Positions 11,091 through 19,762 are shown, numbered from the stretch's first letter. The stretch: DNA of 64,000 nucleotides from DASZJY01 sp036260255 (GCA_036260255.1 DATAAF010000097.1:18828-82827), one strand, 5' to 3'. The notes: generated from the letters alone by a model not told the origin. Made by a program: numbers and translations.

Positions 11091-11609
11091 GTGGGAACCA
11101 ACAGCGGGATCTACAAGTTCGTCTTCGTGCTGCACCTGCTGGCGGTGATCATCGGCTTCGGGAGCGTCTTCCTGGCGGGCGTCTTCGGCGCCAAGGCCCA
11201 GGCCCGTGGCGGCCGCGAGGGCGTGGCCGTCGGAGAGGTGACCTATGAGGTCAGCAGGCAATGGTCGGAGTGGTTCATCTACGCGGTGCCCATCTTCGGC
11301 ATCCTCCTCGTGCTGCTGTCCGACGACGAGATCAAGTTCAGCGAGCCATGGATCTCGTGGAGCCTCCTGCTCTACGTGGTGGGCCTCGGCATTACCCACG
11401 CCGTGCAGCTGCCCAACGTCCGGCGCATCAACCAGCTGGCCGCCGAACTGGCCTCCGGAGCCCCGGCGGGCGCTGGCAGTGGGGGCCCGCCTCCGCAGGT
11501 CGGCGAGCTCGAGGCGCGCGGCAAGCGGGCGGCAGCGGTCGGTGCGGTGCTCAACCTCATCGTGGTCGTGATCGTGTTCCTGATGGTCTGGCAGCCGGGC
11601 CGCTTCTGA
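11091..11609 (+). CDS. DUF2269-like integral membrane protein
   Basis: A 172-residue membrane protein with four predicted helices: FVFVLHLLAVIIGFGSVFLAG, WFIYAVPIFGILLVLL, WISWSLLLYVVGLGITHAV and AAVGAVLNLIVVVIVFLMVW. The His in helix 1 followed by a glycine-rich turn is typical of DUF2269. The GTG at 11091 is chosen because GGAGGAGGG lies three to five bases upstream. The ORF extends further upstream but without a hydrophobic or coding signature. It heads a probable operon with the next two genes. Confidence 0.75.
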   Translation: MGTNSGIYKFVFVLHLLAVIIGFGSVFLAGVFGAKAQARGGREGVAVGEVTYEVSRQWSEWFIYAVPIFGILLVLLSDDEIKFSEPWISWSLLLYVVGLGITHAVQLPNVRRINQLAAELASGAPAGAGSGGPPPQVGELEARGKRAAAVGAVLNLIVVVIVFLMVWQPGRF

Positions 11610-11626
11610 CCTGGGCGGCGACCGGC

Positions 11627-12463
11627 ATGCACCCCATCGAGCGGCTGCGAATGGTGGCCCGGGCCACCGGCGAGGACCCCGCCGTCGTGGCCCAGGAGGC
11701 GGCCGACGTGCTGGCCGCCTGCGCCGGCGACCCGCCCGGCCTCGTCACCGCGTGCCGCCGCTTGGTCGACCACCAACCCACCTCGGGTCCCATGTGGTGG
11801 CTGGCCTCCCGGGTCCTCGCCGCCCCTGACCCGCGCGTCGAGGCATGGCGCGCCGCCGAGGAGCTGCGCGACGACTCCACCGCCGCCGCCCTCGCCGTAC
11901 ACCTCCCCGACGACGTCCTGGCGACGGTCGTCGCCTGGCCCGACCAGGCGTCCGAGGCGCTCCGGCGTCGGGGCGACGTGGCCGTGCTGGTGATCGACGG
12001 CGGCGGCGCCGGCATACCGCTGGCGTCCCACCTCCGGCGGGCGGGCAGCGACGCCACCGCCGTGCCCGAGTCGGGGCTGGGCGCGGCGGTCGCGGCCAGC
12101 GGGTTGGTGCTGCTGGAGGCGGCGGCGATGGGCCCCGACGGGTTCGTGGCCCCGGCGGGCTCGAGAGCGGCGGCCGCGGTGGCCTGCCACGGCGAGGTCC
12201 CCGTCTGCGTGGTGGCGGGCGTCGGCCGCGTCCTTCCGGCGGCGCTGTGGACGGCGTTGGTCGAGCGGCTGGCGGCGGCGGGCGATCCCTGGGAAGGCGC
12301 CGAAGAGGTGGTCCCCCTGGAACTGGTCGACCAGGTGGTCGGTCCCGAGGGGGCCCTACCTCCCGACCAGGCGGCGTGCCGGCCCACCTGCCCGGCGGTG
12401 CCCGAGCTGACCCGCACCTGGGCAGCCCCCGGCTCCCGCTCGCGTCACGCCGACCCGTCCTGA
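11627..12463 (+). CDS. eIF2B/ribose-1,5-bisphosphate isomerase-like protein
   Basis: A 278-residue protein with the two-part layout of the eIF-2B alpha/R15P isomerase family: a helical N-terminal domain (residues about 1-95) and a Rossmann-like C-terminal domain. The latter includes VAVLVIDGGG, LVLLEAAAMGPDGFVAPAG (compare the family's D-x-V-L-x-G-A-D) and VPVCVVAGVGRVLP. The conserved catalytic residues of R15P isomerase are not clearly present, so the reaction is unknown. It lies 17 bases after the DUF2269 gene and just ahead of the hydrolase gene. Confidence 0.55.
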   Translation: MHPIERLRMVARATGEDPAVVAQEAADVLAACAGDPPGLVTACRRLVDHQPTSGPMWWLASRVLAAPDPRVEAWRAAEELRDDSTAAALAVHLPDDVLATVVAWPDQASEALRRRGDVAVLVIDGGGAGIPLASHLRRAGSDATAVPESGLGAAVAASGLVLLEAAAMGPDGFVAPAGSRAAAAVACHGEVPVCVVAGVGRVLPAALWTALVERLAAAGDPWEGAEEVVPLELVDQVVGPEGALPPDQAACRPTCPAVPELTRTWAAPGSRSRHADPS

Positions 12464-12469
12464 GGCGAG

Positions 12470-13159
12470 GTGGGCGAGCTCGTCGAGTTCCCGAGCAACG
12501 GCGCGACGGCGGGCGGGTACCTGGCGCCGGCCACCGAGGGTGCCGGCCTCGGCGTCGTCGTCGTGCCCGGGTGGCGGGGCCTGGTGCCTCACATCGGGGA
12601 CGTCTGCGACCGCTTCGCGTCGGAGGGCTTCACCGCCCTGGCCCCCGACCTGTACGAGGGACGCACCGTCGCTCCTGGCAATCGGGAGGAGGCGGACGGG
12701 GCGGCGATGGCCCTCGACCTGGAGGTCACCGGGCGCGAGATGTCCGGTGCCGTCGACTACCTGGGCCGGCACCCGGCGGTGCGGGGCGCGGGCGTGGGGG
12801 TGGTGGGGTTCTCGACGGGCGGCGGGCTGGCCCTGTGGCTCGCCACCCTCCGGCCGGACATGGTCCGGGCGGTGGTGCCGTTCTACGGCGTCGTCCCACC
12901 GGACCGCCGCCCCGACTGGTCGATGCTGGAGGCGGCGGTCGAGGGGCACTACGCCGAGGACGACGACCGGGCGGGGTTCGGGGTTGCCCGGGCGCTGGAG
13001 GAGGAGCTCACCGCCCTGGGCAAGGAGGTGCGCATGTTCCTCTACCCCGGGACCGCCGCCGCCTTCTTCGACGACACCCGGCCCGAGGTGTACGACCCAG
13101 ACGCCGCCCGCCAGGCGTGGGTCCGCACGCTCGAGTTCCTCCGCGCCAAGCTCGGTTGA
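12470..13159 (+). CDS. dienelactone hydrolase-family alpha/beta hydrolase
   Basis: A 229-residue alpha/beta hydrolase of the dienelactone hydrolase family: VVVVPGWRGL (oxyanion region), ALAPDLYEGRT, VGVVGFSTGGGLAL (nucleophile elbow) and the C-terminal FFDDTRPEVYD block typical of the family. Two departures are notable. The nucleophile is Ser rather than Cys, and the position of the catalytic His (usually YPGAGHxFF) reads YPGTAAAFF, with no His. Activity is therefore doubtful. GTG start, six bases after the preceding gene, so the third member of the operon. Confidence 0.8.
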   Translation: MGELVEFPSNGATAGGYLAPATEGAGLGVVVVPGWRGLVPHIGDVCDRFASEGFTALAPDLYEGRTVAPGNREEADGAAMALDLEVTGREMSGAVDYLGRHPAVRGAGVGVVGFSTGGGLALWLATLRPDMVRAVVPFYGVVPPDRRPDWSMLEAAVEGHYAEDDDRAGFGVARALEEELTALGKEVRMFLYPGTAAAFFDDTRPEVYDPDAARQAWVRTLEFLRAKLG

Positions 13160-13160
13160 C

Positions 13161-13245
13161 TCGCTCTCGGGGGGGCTCCGCCCGCTCGGCTTCGCCTCGC
13201 GCTCTCGGGGGGCTCCGCCCCCCGAGTGCCCCCCCGAAGGCAACG
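13161..13245. repeat. GC-rich palindromic interspersed repeat, locus B
   Basis: Shares the core of locus A: a first partial hairpin, then GCTCGGCTTCGCCTCGC, then a perfect 9-bp-stem hairpin CTCGGGGGG-CTCCG-CCCCCCGAG followed by TGCCCCCCC. It lies immediately downstream of the hydrolase gene and before the broken ltrA gene on the opposite strand, so it may act as a bidirectional terminator. Confidence 0.8.
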
Positions 13246-13326
13246 GCTCGGACGCCGGCTTCGCCGGCGGCTCATCCCCTGTTCCGACGGGCAAGCTCCT
13301 ACGGAGCGCCCGTCGGGCCGGTCGGG

Positions 13327-14508
13327 CTAACGCCCTCCCGGCTGGTGTCTGACGCGGTCGCGGTCTGCTGCGAAGTGCAGAGCCTCGTAGGCGATCAGGG
13401 CGCACGTCGCGATAGTCACCAGGGCAAGTGTCACAAGAGCGGGCACCTCAGAGGCGACGGGGAACAGGGCGAGGATCAGCAGGGAGACGAGGAGGCGCTG
13501 GGGGCTGAGCGATCGCACCGTGCGCAGCCGGAACGCCACGTGGCCGAGCAGGTAGAGGGCGACACCGCCGACGAGGGCGAAGGCGGGCACGCGCCCCAGC
13601 GGGTCGTCGACGTGCCCGATCGTGGTCTCGAGCCCAAGCGCGGCCGGGACGATGCCGAGGACCATCGGGAAGTGCAGGTACGAGTAGGCGTCCCGGGCCA
13701 TGCTGTTGCGCTCACCGACCTCGGAGGTGGCGGCCAGGCGCCGGGCGGTCACCGCCGCGTCCACGTCGAAGTACGCCCACCACATGGCGGCGAGGAGGGC
13801 GATGGCCACGACCGTGGCGGCGGCCACACCGGCGGTGAGGCTCTTCTCGGCACCGACGCCGATGGCGACGATCGACTCGCCCAGGGCGATGAGCACCACC
13901 AGTGCATGCCGCTCGGCGAAGTGCCCGGGCACCAGCTTCCAACCCTCGACCCCGAAGAAGAACGGCCCGGCCCGGTCGAGCGCCAGCGCCACTGCCCACA
14001 CCGCCCCCTGGGCGGTCGAGTCCAAGAACGAGGCGCCGGTGAGGAGGCCCACCGCGATCGCCGAGCTCATCCCGAGGCCGACGGTCGACTTCCGCAGCCC
14101 CGGGTCGTCCCGGCTGGCGAGGAGGAACAGGGCGATGTGGGCGAGCCGCACGACCGTGTAGCCGACGGCGAACGTGAGGCCCAGGTCGTCGAAACGCGCC
14201 GGGCACGCAGATCGACACGATCAGGAACGCCGCCATGGCAGCGAACATGGCGAGGCGGACAGACCCCTCCTCGGGGTCGACCACGCTCGTCAACCAGGCG
14301 TAGCCGACCCACGACCACCAGAGGACGCCGAGCACGAGTGTGCCCTTGGCCAAGCCTCCCATGTCGGCTCGTCGGCCATGAGGGCGGTGCACTGGGTCAC
14401 GGCCAGCACGAAGACCAGGTCGAAGAAGAGCTCGAGTGGCGTCACCCGCTTCTGCTCGCGGAGCACCGCGCTGAGCCGCGGCCGGTGTCGCTCCCTCGGG
14501 GCGGTCAT
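13327..14508 (-). pseudogene. ltrA: low temperature requirement protein A (LtrA), frameshifted
   Basis: The three reading frames together spell a full LtrA-family membrane protein. The N terminus VTPLELFFDLVFVLAVTQ is in one frame, the middle GTLVLGVLWWSWVGYAWLTS is in a second, and the remainder from VRLAHIALFLL onward is back in the first. The first shift is a missing G near 14364 (GGAGG before CTTGG), the second an extra T near 14197 (GCGTTTCGACGAC). The shifts compensate, but the first frame meets a stop at 14290. It is either a real pseudogene or two homopolymer errors in the assembly. Confidence 0.85.
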
Positions 14509-14547
14509 CGCGAAAAATGCTCCCACGACCGCCGTGCGAGAAGGGTG

Positions 14548-15042
14548 CTACCAACCCTCCGAGCCGGGGGCTCCCTTGAAGGGACCGACCACCTCGCCAG
14601 TGATCCAGCCGCCGTAGAAGCCGCCGGGCTGGCCCTGGACGAACTCGCCGTCGACCAGGCACACCTCCATCCGGCTCGGGTAGAACGACACGTAGCCGGC
14701 CATCGCCTCGTAGCCGGGGGCCGGCTCCTCGTACGTCCAGGCGGCGTCGGGCGCGGTCTGCCCTCCCGCGGTGACGGCGAAGTAGGACGCCACTCCCTTG
14801 AACTCGCAGAAGGTGGTGCGCCCCGTCGGCACCAGCACCCCGGGGACGATGCTGTCGGGCGGCAGGTAGTAGACGGGCGGATGGCTCGTCTCCAGCACCC
14901 GCAGCGGCGCCAGGGTCAGGGCGATGGTCTGGCCGCCGAAGATGACCTCCACCTGGCGGCGCACCGCCTCGAGCCGGGGAGGCCTCGGGTACTCCCAGAC
15001 CGACTCCTGTCCGGGCCCGGGAGGTATGGGGTCTGGTCGCAC
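14548..15042 (-). CDS. DUF427 domain-containing protein
   Basis: A 164-residue DUF427 protein. It reads PGPGQESVWEYPRPPRLE at the N terminus, then VFGG-like strand (VEVIFGGQTIALT), RVLETSHPPVYYLPPDSI, and TTFCEFKGVASYF with the family's conserved Cys-Glu-x-Lys-Gly. The last third is EVCLVDGEFV and a Gly-rich tail. The family is a compact beta barrel of unknown function. The GTG at 15042 has GAGGAGG upstream at about 11 bases; GTG at 15054 is an alternative. Divergent from the next gene. Confidence 0.85.
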   Translation of the reverse strand: MRPDPIPPGPGQESVWEYPRPPRLEAVRRQVEVIFGGQTIALTLAPLRVLETSHPPVYYLPPDSIVPGVLVPTGRTTFCEFKGVASYFAVTAGGQTAPDAAWTYEEPAPGYEAMAGYVSFYPSRMEVCLVDGEFVQGQPGGFYGGWITGEVVGPFKGAPGSEGW

Positions 15043-15081
15043 GGGGACGCGCACCTCCTCCCGGCGGGGCACGATGGTGAG

Positions 15082-15552
15082 GTGGAGGAGCATGCTACGG
15101 CGCTGGCCGACGCCATCGAGGCCGCCCTTCCGGGGTGGGTCGAGCGCTCGGTCGCCCGTACCGTCGAGGGCTTTTTCGGCCACGTCGACGCCGAGGTGAC
15201 GGCGGCAGCGGTGGAGGCGGGGCGGCGCGCGCGCGACGACGTGGCTCCCCGCGTGCGCGCCCTGCTCCAAGCCGACATCGACGAGCAGCGGACGACGCCG
15301 CTCTCGCTGCTCCGGGGCGCGGTGCGCTACCCGACCGAGGTGCTGCTCGGCGCCGGCGTGCCGCCGGTCGAGCGGGACCAGCTCCAGGCCCGCCTGTTCC
15401 CCGAGGACATCTACGACCTGGCGCCCGCCACCTTCGCCGACGTCGACCCGTCGCTGGCCGAGGTCGGCCTGGCATGGGGCGCGGCCAAGGCGTACGTGCA
15501 CCTGCAGCGCCACGGAAGGGGCCCCTCCCGGCGGACCGGTGAGCGGGCATGA
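15082..15552 (+). CDS. hypothetical helical protein
   Basis: A 156-residue mostly helical protein I do not recognise. It starts VEEHATALADAIEAALPGWV and contains RRARDDVAPRVRALLQADIDEQRTTP-type segments. The ending ATFADVDPSLAEVGLAWGAAKA suggests a compact helical bundle. It has neither signal peptide nor membrane segment. GTG start chosen at 15082 because it opens the conserved-looking part. Its stop overlaps the ATG of the next gene (ATGA), indicating translational coupling. Confidence 0.65.
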   Translation: MEEHATALADAIEAALPGWVERSVARTVEGFFGHVDAEVTAAAVEAGRRARDDVAPRVRALLQADIDEQRTTPLSLLRGAVRYPTEVLLGAGVPPVERDQLQARLFPEDIYDLAPATFADVDPSLAEVGLAWGAAKAYVHLQRHGRGPSRRTGERA

Positions 15553-15857
15553 CCAAGGTGGTGGCCTACGCCCCCGACCTGATGGACCGCTCGCGGATCG
15601 CCGGCGCGGCCGACGTCTCCTTCGTCGACCGCCCCGCCGCCCTCGCCGCCGCGGCCGCCGAGCAGGGTGCCGACGTCGTCGTCGTCGACCTCACCCGCCC
15701 GGGGGTGCTCGAGGCCATCTCCTCGCTGCCCGTCCGCGTCGTCGGGTTCGCCAACCACACCGAGCGGGACCTGCTCGAGTCGGCCCGCGCCGCCGGCTGC
15801 GAGCAGGCCCTCGCCCGGTCGGCCTTCTTCTCCCGGCTCCCCGACCTGCTGGGGTGA
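15549..15857 (+). CDS. small receiver-like (CheY-fold) hypothetical protein
   Basis: A 102-residue alpha/beta protein. MTKVVAYAPDLMDRSRI, ADVVVVDLTRPGVLEAI and VRVVGFANHTERDLLESARAAGC follow the strand-helix order of a response-regulator receiver fold, with an Asp (VVDLT) at the place of the phospho-acceptor strand end. The acidic pair of strand 1 is missing, so phosphorylation is doubtful. It is embedded in a three-gene chain with 4-base overlaps on both sides. Confidence 0.65.
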   Translation: MTKVVAYAPDLMDRSRIAGAADVSFVDRPAALAAAAAEQGADVVVVDLTRPGVLEAISSLPVRVVGFANHTERDLLESARAAGCEQALARSAFFSRLPDLLG

Positions 15858-17497
15858 GCGACGACGCCGCCGACGCCGTCGTCATCGGCGCCGGCCACAA
15901 CGGATTGGTCGCCGCCAACCTTCTCGCCGACGCCGGCTGGGACGTCGTCGTCCTCGAAGCCCAGCCCGAGCCGGGTGGGGCGGTGCGCAGCGCCGAGCTG
16001 ACCCGCCCGGGCTTCGTCCACGACCTGTTCAGCGCCTTTTACCCGCTGGCCGCCGCCTCCCCGGTGCTGCGGCGCCTGGACCTGGTGGCGTTCGGGCTGC
16101 GCTGGCGCCGGGCGCCCCGGGTGCTCGCCCACCCCACTCCGGACGGCCGGTGCGCCGTCCTGTCGACCGACATCGAGGAGACGGCCCGCTCCCTCGACAC
16201 CTACGCCGCCGGGGACGGGGACGCCTGGCGCCGCCTCTACGGCGAGTGGCAGCAGGTCGGCGACGGCATCGTCGGCGCCCTCCTCGGCCCCTTCCCCCCC
16301 GTCGTCCCCGCCGTCGGGCTGGCGGCGCGGCTGGGGCCCGGCGGCCTGGTGCGGTTCGCCCGGCGTCTGCTGCTGCCGGCACGCCGCTTCGCCGACGAGG
16401 AGTTCGGCGGCGCCGGCGGGGGGCTCCTCATCGCCGGGAACACCCTCCACACCGATCTGTCGCCCGAGTCGGCCACCGGGGCGCTCTTCGGGTGGCTGCT
16501 GTCCTCGCTCGGCCAGCAGTACGGGTTCCCCGTCCCCGAAGGTGGCGCCGGGCAGCTCGCCGCCGCGCTGGCTCGCCGGCTGGAGTCACGCGGGGGACGG
16601 GTGGAGTGTGGCGTGCGGGTCGTGAAGGTGCGGGTGCGAGGCGGCCGGGCGGTGGGGGTGACGACGGCGGACGGCACCGAGATCGGCGCCCGCCGGGCAG
16701 TGCTCGCCGACGTGGTCGCGCCGCAGCTGTTCCTCGACCTGGTGGGACCGGACCACCTCCCGGGCGACTTCCTCGAAGACGTCCGCCGCTTCGAGTTCGA
16801 CCACGCCACCGTGAAGGTGGACTGGGCGCTCGACGGGCCGATCCCCTGGGAGAGCGAGGAACCCCGAGGCGCCGGCACCGTCCATCTCGGCGACAGCATG
16901 GACGAGCTCACGCTCTACTCTGCCGAGCTGGCGACCGGGCGGCTGCCACGGCACCCGTTCCTCGTCCTGGGCCAGATGACGACGGCCGACCCGACCCGCT
17001 CGCCGCCGGGGACGGAGACGGCGTGGGCCTACACCCACGTCCCCCGGCGGCCTCGAGGGGACGCCGCCGGCGAGCTCCGAGGGACGTGGGACGACAGCGA
17101 GGGCGACCGCTTCGCCGATCGCATGGAGGCCCGCATCGAGCGGCTCGCCCCCGGGTTCCGGCAGCGGGTCCTGGCCCGCCACGTCATGACCCCACCCGTC
17201 CTCGCCGGCGCCAACCAGAGCCTGGTCGACGGGTCGGTCAACGCGGGGACGGCACAGCTGCACCAACAGCTGGTGTTCCGGCCGGTGCCCGGGCTGGCCC
17301 GCCCGGAGACACCGGTGCGCGGGCTCTACCTGGCGTCGGCGTCCGCCCACCCGGGGGGAGGCGTCCACGGGGCCCCGGGCGCCAACGCGGCTCGGGCCGC
17401 CATCGGCGGCGCACACCGCCGCCGGCGGCTCCTCGCCGTCGCCGCCACGGCGGCGGTGGCGTCAGCCGTCCGGCGCCGCCATCCCGGGCCCGCCTGA
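15854..17497 (+). CDS. FAD-dependent phytoene-desaturase-like oxidoreductase
   Basis: A 547-residue flavoprotein of the phytoene dehydrogenase/CrtI-like family. It opens with the dinucleotide-binding motif AVVIGAGHNGLVAANLLADAG and an acidic residue closing strand 2 (VVVLEAQPEPGGAVRS), then FSAFYPLAAASP. The C-terminal FAD-contact block is GLYLASASAHPGGGVHGAPG. Substrate cannot be assigned; members act on carotenoids or other polyenes, but many actinobacterial copies are uncharacterised. The last residues (RRLLAVAATAAVASAVRRRH) could be a membrane-associating helix. GTG start overlaps the preceding stop by four bases. Confidence 0.85.
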   Translation: MSDDAADAVVIGAGHNGLVAANLLADAGWDVVVLEAQPEPGGAVRSAELTRPGFVHDLFSAFYPLAAASPVLRRLDLVAFGLRWRRAPRVLAHPTPDGRCAVLSTDIEETARSLDTYAAGDGDAWRRLYGEWQQVGDGIVGALLGPFPPVVPAVGLAARLGPGGLVRFARRLLLPARRFADEEFGGAGGGLLIAGNTLHTDLSPESATGALFGWLLSSLGQQYGFPVPEGGAGQLAAALARRLESRGGRVECGVRVVKVRVRGGRAVGVTTADGTEIGARRAVLADVVAPQLFLDLVGPDHLPGDFLEDVRRFEFDHATVKVDWALDGPIPWESEEPRGAGTVHLGDSMDELTLYSAELATGRLPRHPFLVLGQMTTADPTRSPPGTETAWAYTHVPRRPRGDAAGELRGTWDDSEGDRFADRMEARIERLAPGFRQRVLARHVMTPPVLAGANQSLVDGSVNAGTAQLHQQLVFRPVPGLARPETPVRGLYLASASAHPGGGVHGAPGANAARAAIGGAHRRRRLLAVAATAAVASAVRRRHPGPA

Positions 17498-17499
17498 GG

Positions 17500-18062
17500 C
17501 CGCCTCGGCGGGGCCGGTGGTGAATCGGCGTCGGAGCCGGCGGGGCCAGCCGCCGGAGGCGGGCGAGCGCGACAGGCGGGAAGAGCACAACCGCACAGGA
17601 GGCCGGCGGGGACGAGGGCGGCCGCCGTGACCGGGCCGATGGCGTCGATGGCGACGCCGGCCACGACCACGTCGGCGACCTCCGCCGCCCGGCTCGGTTC
17701 TCACCAGGCGCATGGGCGACGGTGATGACGATGGAAGGGACGACGGGCTGGGTGAAGAAGGGGCCTGCCAGTCCACGTGGCACGACCGGGTGACGACGGC
17801 GATGGGCACCGACGCACGCCCGGACCTCTCGGAGCGGACGGTGCTGGCGGCGACGAGGACGGCGTCGGCACGCGAGCGCAGCAGGGCGCAGCGCGCTTGG
17901 CGCCCGCTCCGCCGAGCCCGCCGGACCGGGCCCCGACGGCGGCGGCGCCGTCGACGCCGGCGACCATGTCGAGGCGGACCGACGGCCCGCCGGCAGCCGC
18001 AGGGAGGTCACCGTGGACCTCGAGGGGGTCGACCCGATCGACTGGCGGGGGAGGACGCGCAT
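17500..18062 (-). pseudogene. pyrimidine reductase (RibD C-terminal family), degraded
   Basis: On the minus strand, pieces of a RibD_C/dihydrofolate-reductase-like pyrimidine reductase can be read in three frames. They are PSVRLDMVAGVDGAAAVGARSG at the start, then RADAVLVAASTVRSERSGRA and SVPIAVVTRSCHVDW, then PFFTQPVVPSIVITVAHAP, then AAEVADVVVAG. Several single-base shifts separate them and the C-terminal half is not recoverable. Its ATG at 18062 overlaps the stop of the upstream gene, so it was once coupled to it. These pieces correspond to the family order without gaps. Confidence 0.6.
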
Positions 18063-19027
18063 CAGGCGACGAGCGCGGCCCGCCGGATCGTGAAGAAGTC
18101 GAGCGCGGCTCGGCGCTGGTCGGGGGCGTCGACCAGCTCGCCGAAGCGGAGGATGGCGCCCCGGAACACGGTCGAGTTCCAGAGCTCGCTCAGCCCCTCC
18201 TCCAGGGCGACCGAGAGCACGTAGAGGTAGGGCTCGGAGACGGCGGCGTCACCCGGCGACGCCCCGAACGTGGCTCGCACCTCCGGCGCCAGGCAGTCGA
18301 AAGCGGCGTCGAAGTGCTCGGGCCACAGCTGGACGCGTGATGGGTCGCTCGACTGCGGCTGCGCCCGCAGCTCCTCCAGGACCGACCAGGCGAACCCGTA
18401 CCAGTCACCCAGGAAGGCGGCGGCCTCGGGGTCGACCGCCAGCTGCTCGTCGGGGTCCCCGAGGGGAGGGACGTCGAACCCCTCGGCGCCGGCAACGTCG
18501 GGTTCGCCGTCGAGGACGAACCGGGCGGCCCGGGCCACCGATGTGATCGGCTCTCCGGAGGCGCGGTCGCCCGTCTGCCGCACGAGCTCGGCACCCTGCA
18601 CCCGTATCTGCTCGTCGGAGCCGAAGAACGGCGTGCCGAATCCCCTCATCGTCCATCGCAGGGCGATCTTCCCGTTGGCCCGGCGGCGGGCGGGCGAGAG
18701 CACGTACACCGCGAGGCGGTGGAGGGTGAGTCGGGTCTCGACCAGCGCGGCGGGTGCGGCGGGGAGCCGTCGGCGCGCGCCAAGCCAGCGGTCGGCCGCC
18801 CAGGAGGCGCGGCTCGGACGGGTCGAGAGCCACTGGTCCCACGTCAGGTCGGCGTTGGCCACCGGGCTGACGACGGGACGGCCGGGCGCCCGTGCTCCGA
18901 GGGAGACGGGGTCGTCGGCGAACCATGCGCCGTCCTGAACGGCCGGCGGTGAGGGCTCGAGGACCCTGGCCTCGAACTCGTCGCCGAGGACCTGCTGGGC
19001 TTCGGCGCGGGCGTCGCGAGCGCGCAT
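18062..19027 (-). CDS. hypothetical protein (321 aa)
   Basis: A 321-residue soluble protein I cannot assign. Recognisable features are TLHRLAVYVLSPARRRANGKIALRWT in the middle (split here: TLHRLAVYVL then GKIALRWTMRGFGTPFF), FLGDWYGFAWSVLEELRA and VALEEGLSELWNSTVF near the C terminus, all consistent with an alpha-rich fold. ATG at 19027 opens MRARDARAEAQQ; the open frame extends upstream without coding character. It sits upstream of the decayed pyrimidine reductase and overlaps its start. Confidence 0.7.
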   Translation of the reverse strand: MRARDARAEAQQVLGDEFEARVLEPSPPAVQDGAWFADDPVSLGARAPGRPVVSPVANADLTWDQWLSTRPSRASWAADRWLGARRRLPAAPAALVETRLTLHRLAVYVLSPARRRANGKIALRWTMRGFGTPFFGSDEQIRVQGAELVRQTGDRASGEPITSVARAARFVLDGEPDVAGAEGFDVPPLGDPDEQLAVDPEAAAFLGDWYGFAWSVLEELRAQPQSSDPSRVQLWPEHFDAAFDCLAPEVRATFGASPGDAAVSEPYLYVLSVALEEGLSELWNSTVFRGAILRFGELVDAPDQRRAALDFFTIRRAALVA

Positions 19028-19132
19028 GGCGCGCAGTCTCCCGCGCCGATCGATCGATACGTGTAACGACCGCGAGCCCGGCCGGGTATGGCGCCTGGTG
19101 CACGAGTTCCTGTTCGTCGTCCACACGCCAAG

Positions 19133-19200
19133 TACGACGTCATCGTCATCGGCTCCGGCGCCGCGGATCGCACCCTCACGTGGGCCATGCCCCGACGGAA
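19133..19200 (+). pseudogene. remnant of a GMC oxidoreductase N terminus
   Basis: A short stretch encodes KYDVIVIGSGAADRTLTWAM, close to the FAD-binding start of GMC-family oxidoreductases (YDVIVIGSGAGGGTL). Nothing of the remaining protein follows, and the frame runs into unrelated sequence. I interpret it as a leftover N-terminal fragment rather than a gene. Confidence 0.4.
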
Positions 19201-19287
19201 GACGGATCGCCCGCTCGTTTGTGGGCCCGTCCGCCTGGGTAGTCGGCGCGGCGAGGGTCTGACCGGGCCCGCCGGGAGGAGAGCGCT

Positions 19288-19698
19288 GTGGCCGACCCCA
19301 ACGACGAAGCCTTGCTGCGGGACGCCGCCCTCGAGGAGGAGGGCATTCCCGAGCTCGAGGACCAGCCGGTCGGCAAGGTCCTGTCGGGCGAGACCCCGGA
19401 AGGCGTGGTGCCGCCCCGGGACTACCCGCTCGGTGCGGAGGAGTTCGGCACCACTGCGGCCGAGGACGCGATGGGTGAGAGCCTGGCCCAGCGGGTCGCC
19501 CGTGAGGTGCCCGACCGTCCCGTCGGGGAGGGGCTCGACGACGAGGACGAGGCCCTGGCCGGCCGCCTGGTGCAGCCCGATCTCGGCGTCGTCGACGTGG
19601 CCGGCCTCAGCGCCGAGGAGGAGGCGATGCACGTCGAGGGCGAGCCCGGCGGCCTCGGCGGGGGTTGGCCCGGGTACCTGCAGGACGAGCACGAGTGA
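19288..19698 (+). CDS. DUF5709-like acidic protein
   Basis: A 136-residue very acidic protein. It contains DYPLGAEEFGTTAAEDAMGESLAQRVAREVPD, which resembles the FGTTxxEQxxGExLDxRLAxExPD block of DUF5709 proteins, common in actinobacteria and of unknown function. No membrane segment; probably largely disordered. GTG start with GGGAGGAGAG upstream. It is followed after 64 bases by the NUDIX gene on the same strand. Confidence 0.7.
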   Translation: MADPNDEALLRDAALEEEGIPELEDQPVGKVLSGETPEGVVPPRDYPLGAEEFGTTAAEDAMGESLAQRVAREVPDRPVGEGLDDEDEALAGRLVQPDLGVVDVAGLSAEEEAMHVEGEPGGLGGGWPGYLQDEHE

Positions 19699-19762
19699 CC
19701 CGCCGCTGACGTTCCCCGGCAGGGCGCGACGAGCGCCCTCTGGCGCTACCGTCGGTGGGCGC

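Noticed and set aside
11845..15552. A 1235-codon open frame spanning several genes on the plus strand
   Set aside because: Its translation is Arg/Gly/Pro-rich shadow sequence of genes in other frames; only the final part (from 15082) is coding.
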